A DNA stretch of 64,000 nucleotides, taken from positions 1-64,000 of the forward strand of contig VBCA01000002.1 in NCBI GenBank assembly GCA_005881575.1, written 5' to 3'. Origin of the DNA: Betaproteobacteria bacterium (GTDB lineage: Bacteria; Pseudomonadota; Gammaproteobacteria; Burkholderiales; SG8-39). Each line of letters opens with the position of its first letter. The first letter of the stretch is position 1. Positions 39,545 to 48,367 of the stretch are shown one piece after another. The translations under genes and the position numbers were made by a program. The notes beneath the pieces are model-generated. The model made no database searches, was not told where the DNA came from, and was given only the letters and a program-made list of their open reading frames with translations.

Positions 39545-40438
39545 TCAGACCCGGTCGATGCGCCGTTCGCCGAACAAGCCCTCGGGGCGTATCAGGAGGA
39601 AAGCGAGCGCCAGCGCGTAGGGGAACCAGGACTCGATGCCGCCGCCGACGTGCGGGCCGATGTAGACCTCGGCGAGTTTTTCCGATGCGCCTACGATAAG
39701 CCCGCCGACGATGGCCCCGGCGATCGATTCGAACCCGCCCAGGATCAGCACCGGCAGGGCCTTGAGCGCGAGAAAGGTGAGCGCGAACTGCACGCCGTTG
39801 CGCGCACCCCAAAGCAGCCCGGTCACGAGCGCGACGAATCCGGCGACCATCCACACGATCACCCAGATCCTGTGGAGCGAGATGCCGACGGCGAGGGCCG
39901 CCTGATGGTCGTCGGCGACCGCGCGCAGCGCTCGCCCGGTGCGGGTCTTGTTGAAGAACACCGCGAGCACCGCTACCAGCGCCGCCGCGATTCCGGAGGC
40001 GACGAGGTCGAATTTGCTGATGTTCATCCCGGTATTGCCCATCAGCCATTCGATCGGCTCGTCGGCGATTCCAAGGTCGAGCGCGTGGACCTGCGCGCCC
40101 CAAGTGAGCTGCGCGATGCCCTCGATGAAGAAGGCCAAACCGATGGTCGCCATGAAGAGCGTGATCTGAGGCTGATTGACGAGCGGGCGCAGCACCAGGC
40201 GTTCGGTGAAAAACGCGAGCGCCGCCATCGCGAGAAGGGCGAGCGCCACCGCGAGCCAGAACGGGGCGCCCATCGAGATGAATCCCACGGTCGTGAGGGC
40301 CGCGAAGAACACCATCGCCCCTTGAGCGAAATTGAACACGCCAGAGGCCTTGTAGATCAGCACGAAGCCGAGCGCGACGAGCGAATACATCACCCCCGCC
40401 AGCAGCCCGCCGATCAGCACCTCGAAGAAGAATTGCAT
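39545..40438 (-). CDS. livH: Branched-chain amino acid-type ABC transporter permease
   Basis: GGLLAGVMYSLVALGFVLIYKASGVFNFAQG LivH signature. Confidence 0.93.
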   Translation of the reverse strand: MQFFFEVLIGGLLAGVMYSLVALGFVLIYKASGVFNFAQGAMVFFAALTTVGFISMGAPFWLAVALALLAMAALAFFTERLVLRPLVNQPQITLFMATIGLAFFIEGIAQLTWGAQVHALDLGIADEPIEWLMGNTGMNISKFDLVASGIAAALVAVLAVFFNKTRTGRALRAVADDHQAALAVGISLHRIWVIVWMVAGFVALVTGLLWGARNGVQFALTFLALKALPVLILGGFESIAGAIVGGLIVGASEKLAEVYIGPHVGGGIESWFPYALALAFLLIRPEGLFGERRIDRV

Positions 40439-40447
40439 CTTGCCGAT

Positions 40448-40517
40448 GTCATCCTGAGCGGAGCGAAGGATCTGCTTTTCGAAAAGCAGATCCTTCGGGC
40501 TGCACCCTCAGAATGAC
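40448..40517. repeat. Palindromic repeat element, copy 1
   Basis: GTCATCCTGAGCGGAGCGAAGGATCTGCTTTT cg AAAAGCAGATCCTTCG...CTCAGAATGAC in the livG-livH gap. Confidence 0.9.
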
Positions 40518-40521
40518 CCTG

Positions 40522-41310
40522 TTAATGTGCCACTCCCAGATACGCGTCGATCACGCCCCGGTTGTTGCGCACCTCGTCGGGCGTGCCGTCGGCGATCTTG
40601 CGGCCGTAGTCCAGGACGACCACCCGATCCGACAAGTCCATGACCACGCTCATGTCGTGCTCGATGAGCACGATGGACGTGCCCATCTGATCGTTGACGT
40701 CGAGTACGAAACGGCTCATGTCCTGCTTTTCCTCGAGATTCATCCCGGCCATAGGCTCATCGAGCAACAACAGCTCCGGCTCCGCAGCAAGAGCTCGCGC
40801 GAGCTCCACGCGCTTTTGCAGGCCGTACGGGAGCCGGCCCACCGGGGTCTTGCGGATGTGCTGGATCTCGAGAAAATCGATGACCGCCTCGACTTTGGCG
40901 CGGTGCTCGAGCTCCTCGCGCTTCGCCGCCCCCCAATAGACCGCTTGCTGCAGGAAATTGGATTTCATCTTCAGGTTGCGCCCGGTCATGATGTTGTCGA
41001 GGACCGTCATGCCGCGAAAGAGGGCGATGTTCTGGAAGGTCCGCGCGATGCCCTGCTGCGCGGCCTCGTGAGGATCCACATTGCGGCGCCTTCGGCCCTT
41101 GAAGGCAACCGTCCCTTGCTGCGGGTGGTAGACGCCGTTGATGACGTTGAGCATCGACGATTTGCCGGCGCCGTTCGGGCCGATGATCGCGCGGATCTCG
41201 TGCTCCCGGACGTCGAAGGAAACGCCCTGGAGCGCAACCACCCCGCCGAAGGCAAGCGAGACGCCGTCGATCTCGAGGATCGGCCGCCCGATTTTCCTGC
41301 CTGCCGTCAT
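40522..41310 (-). CDS. livG: Branched-chain amino acid-type ABC transporter ATP-binding protein
   Basis: IIGPNGAGKSSMLNVINGVY, QKRVELARALAAEPELLLLDEPMAGM. Confidence 0.93.
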   Translation of the reverse strand: MTAGRKIGRPILEIDGVSLAFGGVVALQGVSFDVREHEIRAIIGPNGAGKSSMLNVINGVYHPQQGTVAFKGRRRRNVDPHEAAQQGIARTFQNIALFRGMTVLDNIMTGRNLKMKSNFLQQAVYWGAAKREELEHRAKVEAVIDFLEIQHIRKTPVGRLPYGLQKRVELARALAAEPELLLLDEPMAGMNLEEKQDMSRFVLDVNDQMGTSIVLIEHDMSVVMDLSDRVVVLDYGRKIADGTPDEVRNNRGVIDAYLGVAH

Positions 41311-41327
41311 GTCAGGCGAAAGGGAAA

Positions 41328-43280
41328 TCAGGCCGCCTTCCTCGCCGCGGCGGCGCCGAAGGTCTTCGCCTCCACGATCTGCAGGTCGGCCGACACCGTT
41401 CCGCTGCGGCCGTCCTCGAAGCGCATCTGCGTCTCGACGTAACAGCTCGTCTTGTCCGAGTAGAGGGCGTCGATCAGCACCGCGTACTTGTCTGCGATGT
41501 GGCGGCGTCGCACCTTGCGCGTGCGCGTGAGCTCGCCATCGTCGGCCTCGAGCTCCTTGTGCAGGACGAGAAAGCGCCGGATCTGAGAGTTGGCGAGCGT
41601 CGAGTCCTGCGCGAGATCGCCGTTCGCCTTCTCCACGCATTCGCGGATGAGATCGAGCACCGCGGGCTGCGAGGCGAGGTCCGCGTAGCCGGTATAGGGC
41701 AGGTTGCGCCGCTCGGCCCAGTTGCCGATCGCGGCCGTGTCGATGTTGATGAACGCGCACACCTTGTCGCGCCCCTGGCCGAAGCACACGGCTTCCTTGA
41801 CGTAGGGAAAGAACTTGAGCTTGTTCTCGAGATACTTCGGCGCGAACAAGGTGCCGTCGGCGAGCTTGCCCACGTCTTTCGCGCGGTCGATGATCTTCAA
41901 GTGCCCCCCGGAATCGAAGTAACCCGCGTCGCCGGTGTGGAAGAAGCCCTGCGCGTCGATTGCCTCGCGCGTCGCGTCGGGCCGCTTGTGGTATTCCTTC
42001 ATGAGACCCGGAGAGCGCACCAGCACTTCCCCCGTATCGGCGATGCGCACCTCGACCCCGGGCATGGGCGGACCCACGGTCTCGAGCTTGACGTCGCCCG
42101 AGGCGTGCATGCACACCGTCACGCAGGTTTCGGTCATTCCGTAGAGCTGCTTCAGGTTGATGCCGATGGAGCGGTAGAAATCGAACAGGTCCGGACCGAT
42201 CGCCTCGCCGCCGGTATAGGCGACGCGAATGCGCGACATGCCCAGCACGTTCTTGAGCGGCCCGTATACGAGGATCTCGCCGAGCCGATACAGCAGCCGG
42301 TCCCTGAGCGGTATCCCGGGCTTGCCTTCGAGAATTCCGATCCCCACACGCTTGGCGACGGCCATGAAGGCGTGGAACAGGCGGCGCTTCAACCAGCCCG
42401 CGTCCTCGATGCGGATCATCACCTGGGTCAGGATGCTCTCGTACACGCGCGGCGGCCCGAAGTAATAGGTCGGGCCGATCTCGCGCAGATCGGTCATCAC
42501 GGTGTCGGGGGACTCGGGGCAGTTGAGGCAGAACCCGGCGATGTGCATCTGCGCGTAGGAATAGAGGAAATCGCCGACCCAGGCCATGGGCAGGTAGCAC
42601 AGGATTTCGTCCGCTTCGACGAAGCCGTCGAAGGCCACGAGCACCCGTGCCGTCTGGATCATCGCAGCGTGCGTCTGGGATACGCCTTTGGGCTGACCGG
42701 TGGTGCCCGAGGTATAGAGAATCACCGCGACATCGGAAGGCCGGCCCTTCCCGAGCTCGTCGGCGAAGAAGTCCGGATTGTGCTGCGCGAACCCCCTTCC
42801 GGCCGCCTGAAGGTCCTCGAACGCGGTCAGCTCCGCCTGCCCGTAATGGCGCAGCCCGCGCGGGTCGTCGAAGCAGATGCGCTTCAACCGCGGGCACTGC
42901 GGCAGGACTTCCAGCAGCTTGTCGACCTGCTCCTGGTCTTCGACGACGGCAAAGCCGATGTCGGCGTCCTGGAGCACGAAGGCCATTTCGGCCGCCACGG
43001 CGTCCTGGTAGAGGGGCACGGGCACGCCGCCCAGGGCCTGCGCAGCCATCATGGCCCAATACAGGCGCGGCCGGTTGTCGCCGATGACCGCGAGGCGGTC
43101 GCCGCGCTCGAATCCCTGCGCAGCGAGGCCGCAGGCGAGAATGCGGACCTCGTCCGCGACCTGGGCCCAGCTCCAGGTCTTCCAGATGCCCAGGTCCTTC
43201 TCGCGGAACGCCGGCCTGGCGGGCCGTAGCCTCGCCTGGTGCAGAAGAAGGCGCGGAAAGGTGTCAGGCTGTTCCGTCAC
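41328..43280 (-). CDS. Long-chain acyl-CoA synthetase-type AMP-binding protein
   Basis: VAVILYTSGTTGQPKGVSQTH, QLYGMTETCVTVCMH, GFFHTGDAGYFDSGGHLKIIDRAKD; GTG start inferred at 43280. Confidence 0.9.
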   Translation of the reverse strand: MTEQPDTFPRLLLHQARLRPARPAFREKDLGIWKTWSWAQVADEVRILACGLAAQGFERGDRLAVIGDNRPRLYWAMMAAQALGGVPVPLYQDAVAAEMAFVLQDADIGFAVVEDQEQVDKLLEVLPQCPRLKRICFDDPRGLRHYGQAELTAFEDLQAAGRGFAQHNPDFFADELGKGRPSDVAVILYTSGTTGQPKGVSQTHAAMIQTARVLVAFDGFVEADEILCYLPMAWVGDFLYSYAQMHIAGFCLNCPESPDTVMTDLREIGPTYYFGPPRVYESILTQVMIRIEDAGWLKRRLFHAFMAVAKRVGIGILEGKPGIPLRDRLLYRLGEILVYGPLKNVLGMSRIRVAYTGGEAIGPDLFDFYRSIGINLKQLYGMTETCVTVCMHASGDVKLETVGPPMPGVEVRIADTGEVLVRSPGLMKEYHKRPDATREAIDAQGFFHTGDAGYFDSGGHLKIIDRAKDVGKLADGTLFAPKYLENKLKFFPYVKEAVCFGQGRDKVCAFINIDTAAIGNWAERRNLPYTGYADLASQPAVLDLIRECVEKANGDLAQDSTLANSQIRRFLVLHKELEADDGELTRTRKVRRRHIADKYAVLIDALYSDKTSCYVETQMRFEDGRSGTVSADLQIVEAKTFGAAAARKAA

Positions 43281-43508
43281 GGGGTCCTCCTCGGCCGCGC
43301 GCCGCCCCAAAACATGGCCGGCAGTGCCTGCCGGCGAATCTTACAGCATCACTTTGGACCGATTTTCAATTACACTCCCAGAACACTCTCGTGTCCAGGG
43401 AACCCCACTGCACGCCGATGAGGGTCCGGACCGAGTGTATGGCCGGAGAGGTGCGCGCGGTGCGGTAACTGGTAGGGGGGGCAGGGCTTCATCCTGTGAC
43501 GATCGCAA

Positions 43509-44960
43509 ATGTATAAAATCCTGATCGTCGAGGATGTCGAAGCGGTCGCCGATTTACAGGTTCTCAAGCTGATCCGCGCGGGCGTGGCGGTTGAAACGCG
43601 GCGAGTTGACACGCCCCAGGATTTCACGCGGCAACTGGAGCTCTATGTTCCAGACGTAATACTGTGCAGCGTCTCGGTGCCGAAGTTCAGTGGGGTCACT
43701 GCTTTGGCGATGGCGCAAAGCCTATGTCCGCATACGCCGTTCATCTTCGTCTTCAAAACGGAAGAGGAAGAAGCCACGGTCGAAACATTCACGCGCGGGG
43801 CTAGCGACCACGTTTTCAAGACCAACCCCAGCAATCTTCCCTGGACGTTCGGACGCGCAATCAAGCAGGCCGAAGAACGCAAGACTGCGGACGGTCAGGG
43901 TCTCGCGATTGCGCGCATGACGCGCATGTACGCTGACCAGGTTCGCGATTTGGATCAACTGCGCCATCAGCACCTTGTCTTTCGCAAACTGAGCCGCTAT
44001 CTGAAGGCCGGCGTGACGCAGGCCGAAGTTTATGCCGCTGTCGAATGTTTCGGTCCTCAACTATTCCAGAGAACGAACGGCAAGTTGTATCTCGTTCATC
44101 CTCCCGGGAAGCATTTGGAGGGCGTTGCAAGCTGGGGCGACAGGTCGCCGGGCGAGCAGGCGTTCACAGTCCAGGATTGCTGGGCCCTGCGCCAGACGCA
44201 GGCTCACTGGGTCGGAGATCCGCGGACCGAGCTGCTCTGTGGACACGTGACGTCGGATTCGAGTTCGGTCCCATCCTATCTTTGCGTCCCGGTCTTCGCA
44301 CAGGGCGAGACGCTCGGTTTGCTGCATTTGCGTCTCGTGAAAGAGGAATCGGCATCGCCGGAAAATGCCGATTCGATCGACTCCTGTCTGAATCTCGCGA
44401 CGGCTGTGGCCGAAGAAACCGGCCTCGCGCTCGCCAACTTGAGAGTTCGCGACACCCTGCATGAACAATCGATCCGTGATCCGCTCACCGGTTTGTACAA
44501 CCGCCGCTTTCTCGAGGAATTCCTCCTGCGGGAGCTGGCGCGCGCGGACCGCAAGAAGCACGCTCTCTCCATAATCACTCTGGATATCGATCACTTCAAG
44601 CGTATCAACGACACCTTGGGCCACGGCGCGGGCGACATCGTCCTGCGGCGCGTAGGTCTCCTGTTGCAAGGGTACGTTCGCGAGAGCGATATCGCGTGCC
44701 GCGTCGGTGGGGAAGAATTCTCGCTGCTCCTCCCGGAGGCATCAATGCAAATCGCAGCACCGCGAGCCGAGAACATCCGCGCGGGAGTACACGAGTTGAG
44801 GCTGAAGTATGACGGCCATAATCTGGGCGCCATCACCATTTCGCTGGGTGTCGCAGCCTTTCCGGAGCATGGCACGACTCCGGATACGCTCATCCGCGCC
44901 GCGGACCAGGCGTTGTACGACGCCAAGTCTCGGGGCCGCGACAGGGTGGCCTCCGCATAA
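43509..44960 (+). CDS. REC-GAF-GGDEF diguanylate cyclase
   Basis: N-terminal receiver-like domain, central GAF-like region, LTGLYNRRFLEEFLLREL...IACRVGGEEFSLLLPEA with intact GGEEF and RxxD I-site. Confidence 0.9.
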   Translation: MYKILIVEDVEAVADLQVLKLIRAGVAVETRRVDTPQDFTRQLELYVPDVILCSVSVPKFSGVTALAMAQSLCPHTPFIFVFKTEEEEATVETFTRGASDHVFKTNPSNLPWTFGRAIKQAEERKTADGQGLAIARMTRMYADQVRDLDQLRHQHLVFRKLSRYLKAGVTQAEVYAAVECFGPQLFQRTNGKLYLVHPPGKHLEGVASWGDRSPGEQAFTVQDCWALRQTQAHWVGDPRTELLCGHVTSDSSSVPSYLCVPVFAQGETLGLLHLRLVKEESASPENADSIDSCLNLATAVAEETGLALANLRVRDTLHEQSIRDPLTGLYNRRFLEEFLLRELARADRKKHALSIITLDIDHFKRINDTLGHGAGDIVLRRVGLLLQGYVRESDIACRVGGEEFSLLLPEASMQIAAPRAENIRAGVHELRLKYDGHNLGAITISLGVAAFPEHGTTPDTLIRAADQALYDAKSRGRDRVASA

Positions 44961-45288
44961 GCGGCGCTCAGCCGCACGCGCCGACCCTGCTCCCTCAGAC
45001 TTTCCCGAATCTCGGTTATAATCGCCGCTCCACACGCGCCTGTAGCTCGGCTAGGCGAGGGGGGGAGATGCAGCGGGCACGCAAGTGAGCGTCGTGCGCC
45101 CGCGCCGCCGAGCACCAGACCACGGGTCAGGTGGGGTTATCACGAATGTTCTATGGACATTCGCGCCGCCGAACGGCTTGATTGTGCCGAACCCGGATCA
45201 ATTTGGAAATCAAAGCGAACGCCGAATCGCGAGAACGAGGACTGGGTGCAGTCGCGTGGACTCGCCGACGACCAACTGGAGAGAGATC

Positions 45289-45732
45289 ATGACCGCAAGA
45301 GCGCTCGTTGTCCTAATCGCCCCCCTGCTGCTGGTCGCCGGGTGCGCCGCTACGATTCACGGCAACGTGCGGCTCGTCGACAGCCGCCAGCAGCCGATCC
45401 CGAACGAGAGCCCGAAGGGGGCGGTAGTCAACATGATCAATACGACCGCCGCGGTCGAGCAGGCTTCGAGCTCCGCGACGGTGGACGAGAAGGGTGAATT
45501 CGAGTCGCCCAAGGGCGGCATCAAGCCCGGCATCTACAAAGTGGAGGCGAGCCGCATCGGCTACGAGACGCAGACCGAGACCGTCGAGATCGGATCCTTC
45601 TTCAGCAAGAAGGTCGAGTTCAAGTTGCCGAAGATCCAGGAGGCCAAGCGCAAATCGATCAAAGGCTCGGTCACCGACGAAGACAAGATCATCAATCCCG
45701 GCGAGGTCAACATCCAGCCGCCCGCGATGTGA
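45289..45732 (+). CDS. Lipoprotein with carboxypeptidase-regulatory-like (Ig-like) domain
   Basis: Lipobox LLLVAGC; ATVDEKGEFESPKGGIKPGIYKVEASRIGYETQTETVEI beta-sandwich repeat. Confidence 0.78.
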   Translation: MTARALVVLIAPLLLVAGCAATIHGNVRLVDSRQQPIPNESPKGAVVNMINTTAAVEQASSSATVDEKGEFESPKGGIKPGIYKVEASRIGYETQTETVEIGSFFSKKVEFKLPKIQEAKRKSIKGSVTDEDKIINPGEVNIQPPAM

Positions 45733-45780
45733 GCGAACGCCACCCCTGAGACCCGACGCCATAACCGAGGGTATTACACC

Positions 45781-48348
45781 ATGGCCACAACCCACGTGCG
45801 TTTCCTTCCCGTCCTCCTCGCCACCGCTTTGCTCGGCGCCTGCGGGGAGCGCCTCGACGTCGAGGTCAAAGCGACCATCGACGGGCAACCCGCGGCACAG
45901 GCGAAGGTCACCGTAGACCGCGAGGAGCTCGGCGTCACGGACGCCCGGGGCCTGTTCACCCAGCGGCTGCGCAAGAAGGCCGGCACCGAGGTCGAGGTGA
46001 CGGTGAGCAAGGAGGCACCCGGCTATCGCATCGATCCGTGGAAATCGTCCTTCCTCGTGAAGCTTCCGAAGGGCGACCAAATCGTCACCTATCGAGTCGA
46101 GGCCGATCTCAAGGCGACGCGTTACGTCACCGTGCGCGTGAGCGAAGGGGGGACGCCGGTGCCCGAGGCCAAGGTGACGGTCGGCGGCAAGGAGGAAGGT
46201 GTCACGGATGCGAAGGGCGAATTCGTTTACTCCTATCGGACGCAGCCGGCGAAGGGTGCCGAGATCGGCGTCGCCAAGAGTGGCTTCAGCGCTTACCGCG
46301 CGACGCGTCAGCTCGAGCCGGGCCAGGTAGTCGAAGTCGCGCTCAACCGCCAGACCGTGGTGGCAATCAAGGCGATGACCGAAGAGTACGGCCGCGCGAG
46401 CGGGGTGCCGGGCCTCGCCGTGAGCATAGACGGAAAGACCGTCGGCAAGACCGACGCCCAGGGCAGCTACACGTACGACTACCGCGGCGAGCCGGGCAAG
46501 AAGGCCGTGATCGCGCTCGCGGCGCCCGGCTACGTTCCCTCAACGTGGAAAGCGACCGTCCAGCTCGAAGGCCACGTCAATCTCCAGCGCTACTTCTACC
46601 CGACTGCGCCCAGGCCGATCCGCATCGGCGTCTACCGCGTCGTCGGCAACACGCCGGGGGTGGACCTGAAGGAGGTCGCGGCCCAGGCCGAGCAGGCGCT
46701 GGCGACGCAGCTGTTCAAGTTCCCGGCGTTCCGCGAGGTCCCGGGGGAGAGGCTGCAGGCCGAGGTCAACCAGCGCAAGCTCAGCATCGACCGCATCACG
46801 ACCAAGGGCTGGCAGGACACTCCGCTGCGCGCGAGCGTGGACATGATCGTGCTCGGGAGCGTCGCCAAGGACGACGGCGGCTACCTGGTCGAGGTCAAAT
46901 TCCACACCGCGAACGGCAAGATCATTTTCTCGGAGATCGCGCGCGCACGCAGCGCCGGCGGGATCAACGGCGCGGTGCGCGACATCGCGAGCAACGTCAT
47001 CGACCGCTTCCCGCTCGAGGGCACGGTGGTCGCCAGGGAGGAGGACCGCTACCGCATCAACATCGGCAAGAACTGGCGTATCAGCCGCGGCACCGAGTTC
47101 ACCCTGACCACGCCGACGTTCGCCGAGGGCGGCAAGGTGGCCGGTTACCGAGAGACCGGCACGGTCGAGGTCACGCGCGGGGAAGACGCGAGTTCGCTCG
47201 CGGAGGTCGCGACGCTCAAGCAGGGCGAGAAGGTGCAGATCGGCGATCGCGTGGTGCGGCGCATCCCGCGCGAGGGCGAGGCAGACGGTGAACGCACCTA
47301 CTTCCTGCTCACCGCGAAAGGCGGCGTCGGCACGGACGTCAACCCGCTTGCCGGCACCAGCGTCTACCTGAACGGCGAGTGGGCCGGCGCGACCGGGACG
47401 AACGGCCAGGCGGAAGTCCCGCTGCGGCTCGGCCGCAACTATGCGCTCACGCTGTACCGCCACGGCTACCAGCAGCTCACCGACAAGATCAAAGTCGACA
47501 AGAGCGGCGAAGCGCGCGAGTTCCTGCTCGCGGCCAACAATGTGCTGTTCAAGGTCGACTCCGCGCCGTCTTCGGCGACCGTCTACATCGACGACGAGCA
47601 GATCGGCAAGACGCCGATCACCGCCGGCAAGCAGATCACTCTGGGCTTTCACAGCGTGCGCCTGACCTACGGCGAGGACTACCGCGATTTCTTCCAGGTG
47701 ATGGAGTTCACCCAGAAGGAGGAGGATCGCACCGGCGAGCGCCGCATCGTGCTGCAAAAGGATTTCCTCAAGATCGGCGAGCGCGCGCGCCAGCAAGGCG
47801 ACATCGAGGGTGCCATCAAGGCCTATGCCTCCACCGAGCGCGAGCACCCGGACTACGCCGAGGCGCACCGGCGGCTGGGTGATATCTACCTCGACGAGAA
47901 AGAGGACTACGACCACGCGATCGCCGAGTTCGAGGCGGTCCTCGCCCTGCCCGAGAACCAGCAGCTGATCTACAAGCAGTTCGCGGTCACCTTTACCAAC
48001 CTCGGCCACGCGTATTGCGAGAAAGGCAACCACCTGGTGGAGAGCGATCGCACCGCCGCGTCCACGTACTTCGCCAAGGCGATCAAGGCGCTGCAGACCG
48101 CCAAGCAGAACACGCGCTTCTTCCCGAGCGCCGAGTACGACGAGGCGGTGCACGACACGTACTACTACACTGCGCTCTCGTACCACAAGCTGTATCTGAT
48201 GACCAAGCAGCCGGCGGTGATGAACAGCGCGAGCCTCGCGTGGCGAGAGTACTTCGACTTCTTCCCGAAAAAGCTCGAGGGCAATCCGGCCTTCGTGCAG
48301 GCTCGCGAGGGGGCGCGTCGATACCGCGATCAGATCCAGGAACAGTAA
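45781..48348 (+). CDS. Large multidomain lipoprotein: tandem Ig-like repeats, TolB-N/CsgG-like region, PEGA domain, TPRs
   Basis: Lipobox LLGAC; repeated V(T/S)V(D/G)G...GVTDA(K/R)G motifs; RIGVYRVVGNTPG...ADxIVLGS-like segment (VDMIVLGSVAK); PEGA VYIDDEQIGKTPITAGKQITLGFHSVRLTY; C-terminal TPR repeats. Confidence 0.78.
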   Translation: MATTHVRFLPVLLATALLGACGERLDVEVKATIDGQPAAQAKVTVDREELGVTDARGLFTQRLRKKAGTEVEVTVSKEAPGYRIDPWKSSFLVKLPKGDQIVTYRVEADLKATRYVTVRVSEGGTPVPEAKVTVGGKEEGVTDAKGEFVYSYRTQPAKGAEIGVAKSGFSAYRATRQLEPGQVVEVALNRQTVVAIKAMTEEYGRASGVPGLAVSIDGKTVGKTDAQGSYTYDYRGEPGKKAVIALAAPGYVPSTWKATVQLEGHVNLQRYFYPTAPRPIRIGVYRVVGNTPGVDLKEVAAQAEQALATQLFKFPAFREVPGERLQAEVNQRKLSIDRITTKGWQDTPLRASVDMIVLGSVAKDDGGYLVEVKFHTANGKIIFSEIARARSAGGINGAVRDIASNVIDRFPLEGTVVAREEDRYRINIGKNWRISRGTEFTLTTPTFAEGGKVAGYRETGTVEVTRGEDASSLAEVATLKQGEKVQIGDRVVRRIPREGEADGERTYFLLTAKGGVGTDVNPLAGTSVYLNGEWAGATGTNGQAEVPLRLGRNYALTLYRHGYQQLTDKIKVDKSGEAREFLLAANNVLFKVDSAPSSATVYIDDEQIGKTPITAGKQITLGFHSVRLTYGEDYRDFFQVMEFTQKEEDRTGERRIVLQKDFLKIGERARQQGDIEGAIKAYASTEREHPDYAEAHRRLGDIYLDEKEDYDHAIAEFEAVLALPENQQLIYKQFAVTFTNLGHAYCEKGNHLVESDRTAASTYFAKAIKALQTAKQNTRFFPSAEYDEAVHDTYYYTALSYHKLYLMTKQPAVMNSASLAWREYFDFFPKKLEGNPAFVQAREGARRYRDQIQEQ

Positions 48349-48367
48349 TCGCGCCGGCCCGAACGCG

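Noticed and set aside
37172-40516. Plus-strand 1114-aa ORF
   Set aside because: Antisense to livK/livM/livH; composition (Asp/His/Arg-rich, no domains) indicates a shadow ORF
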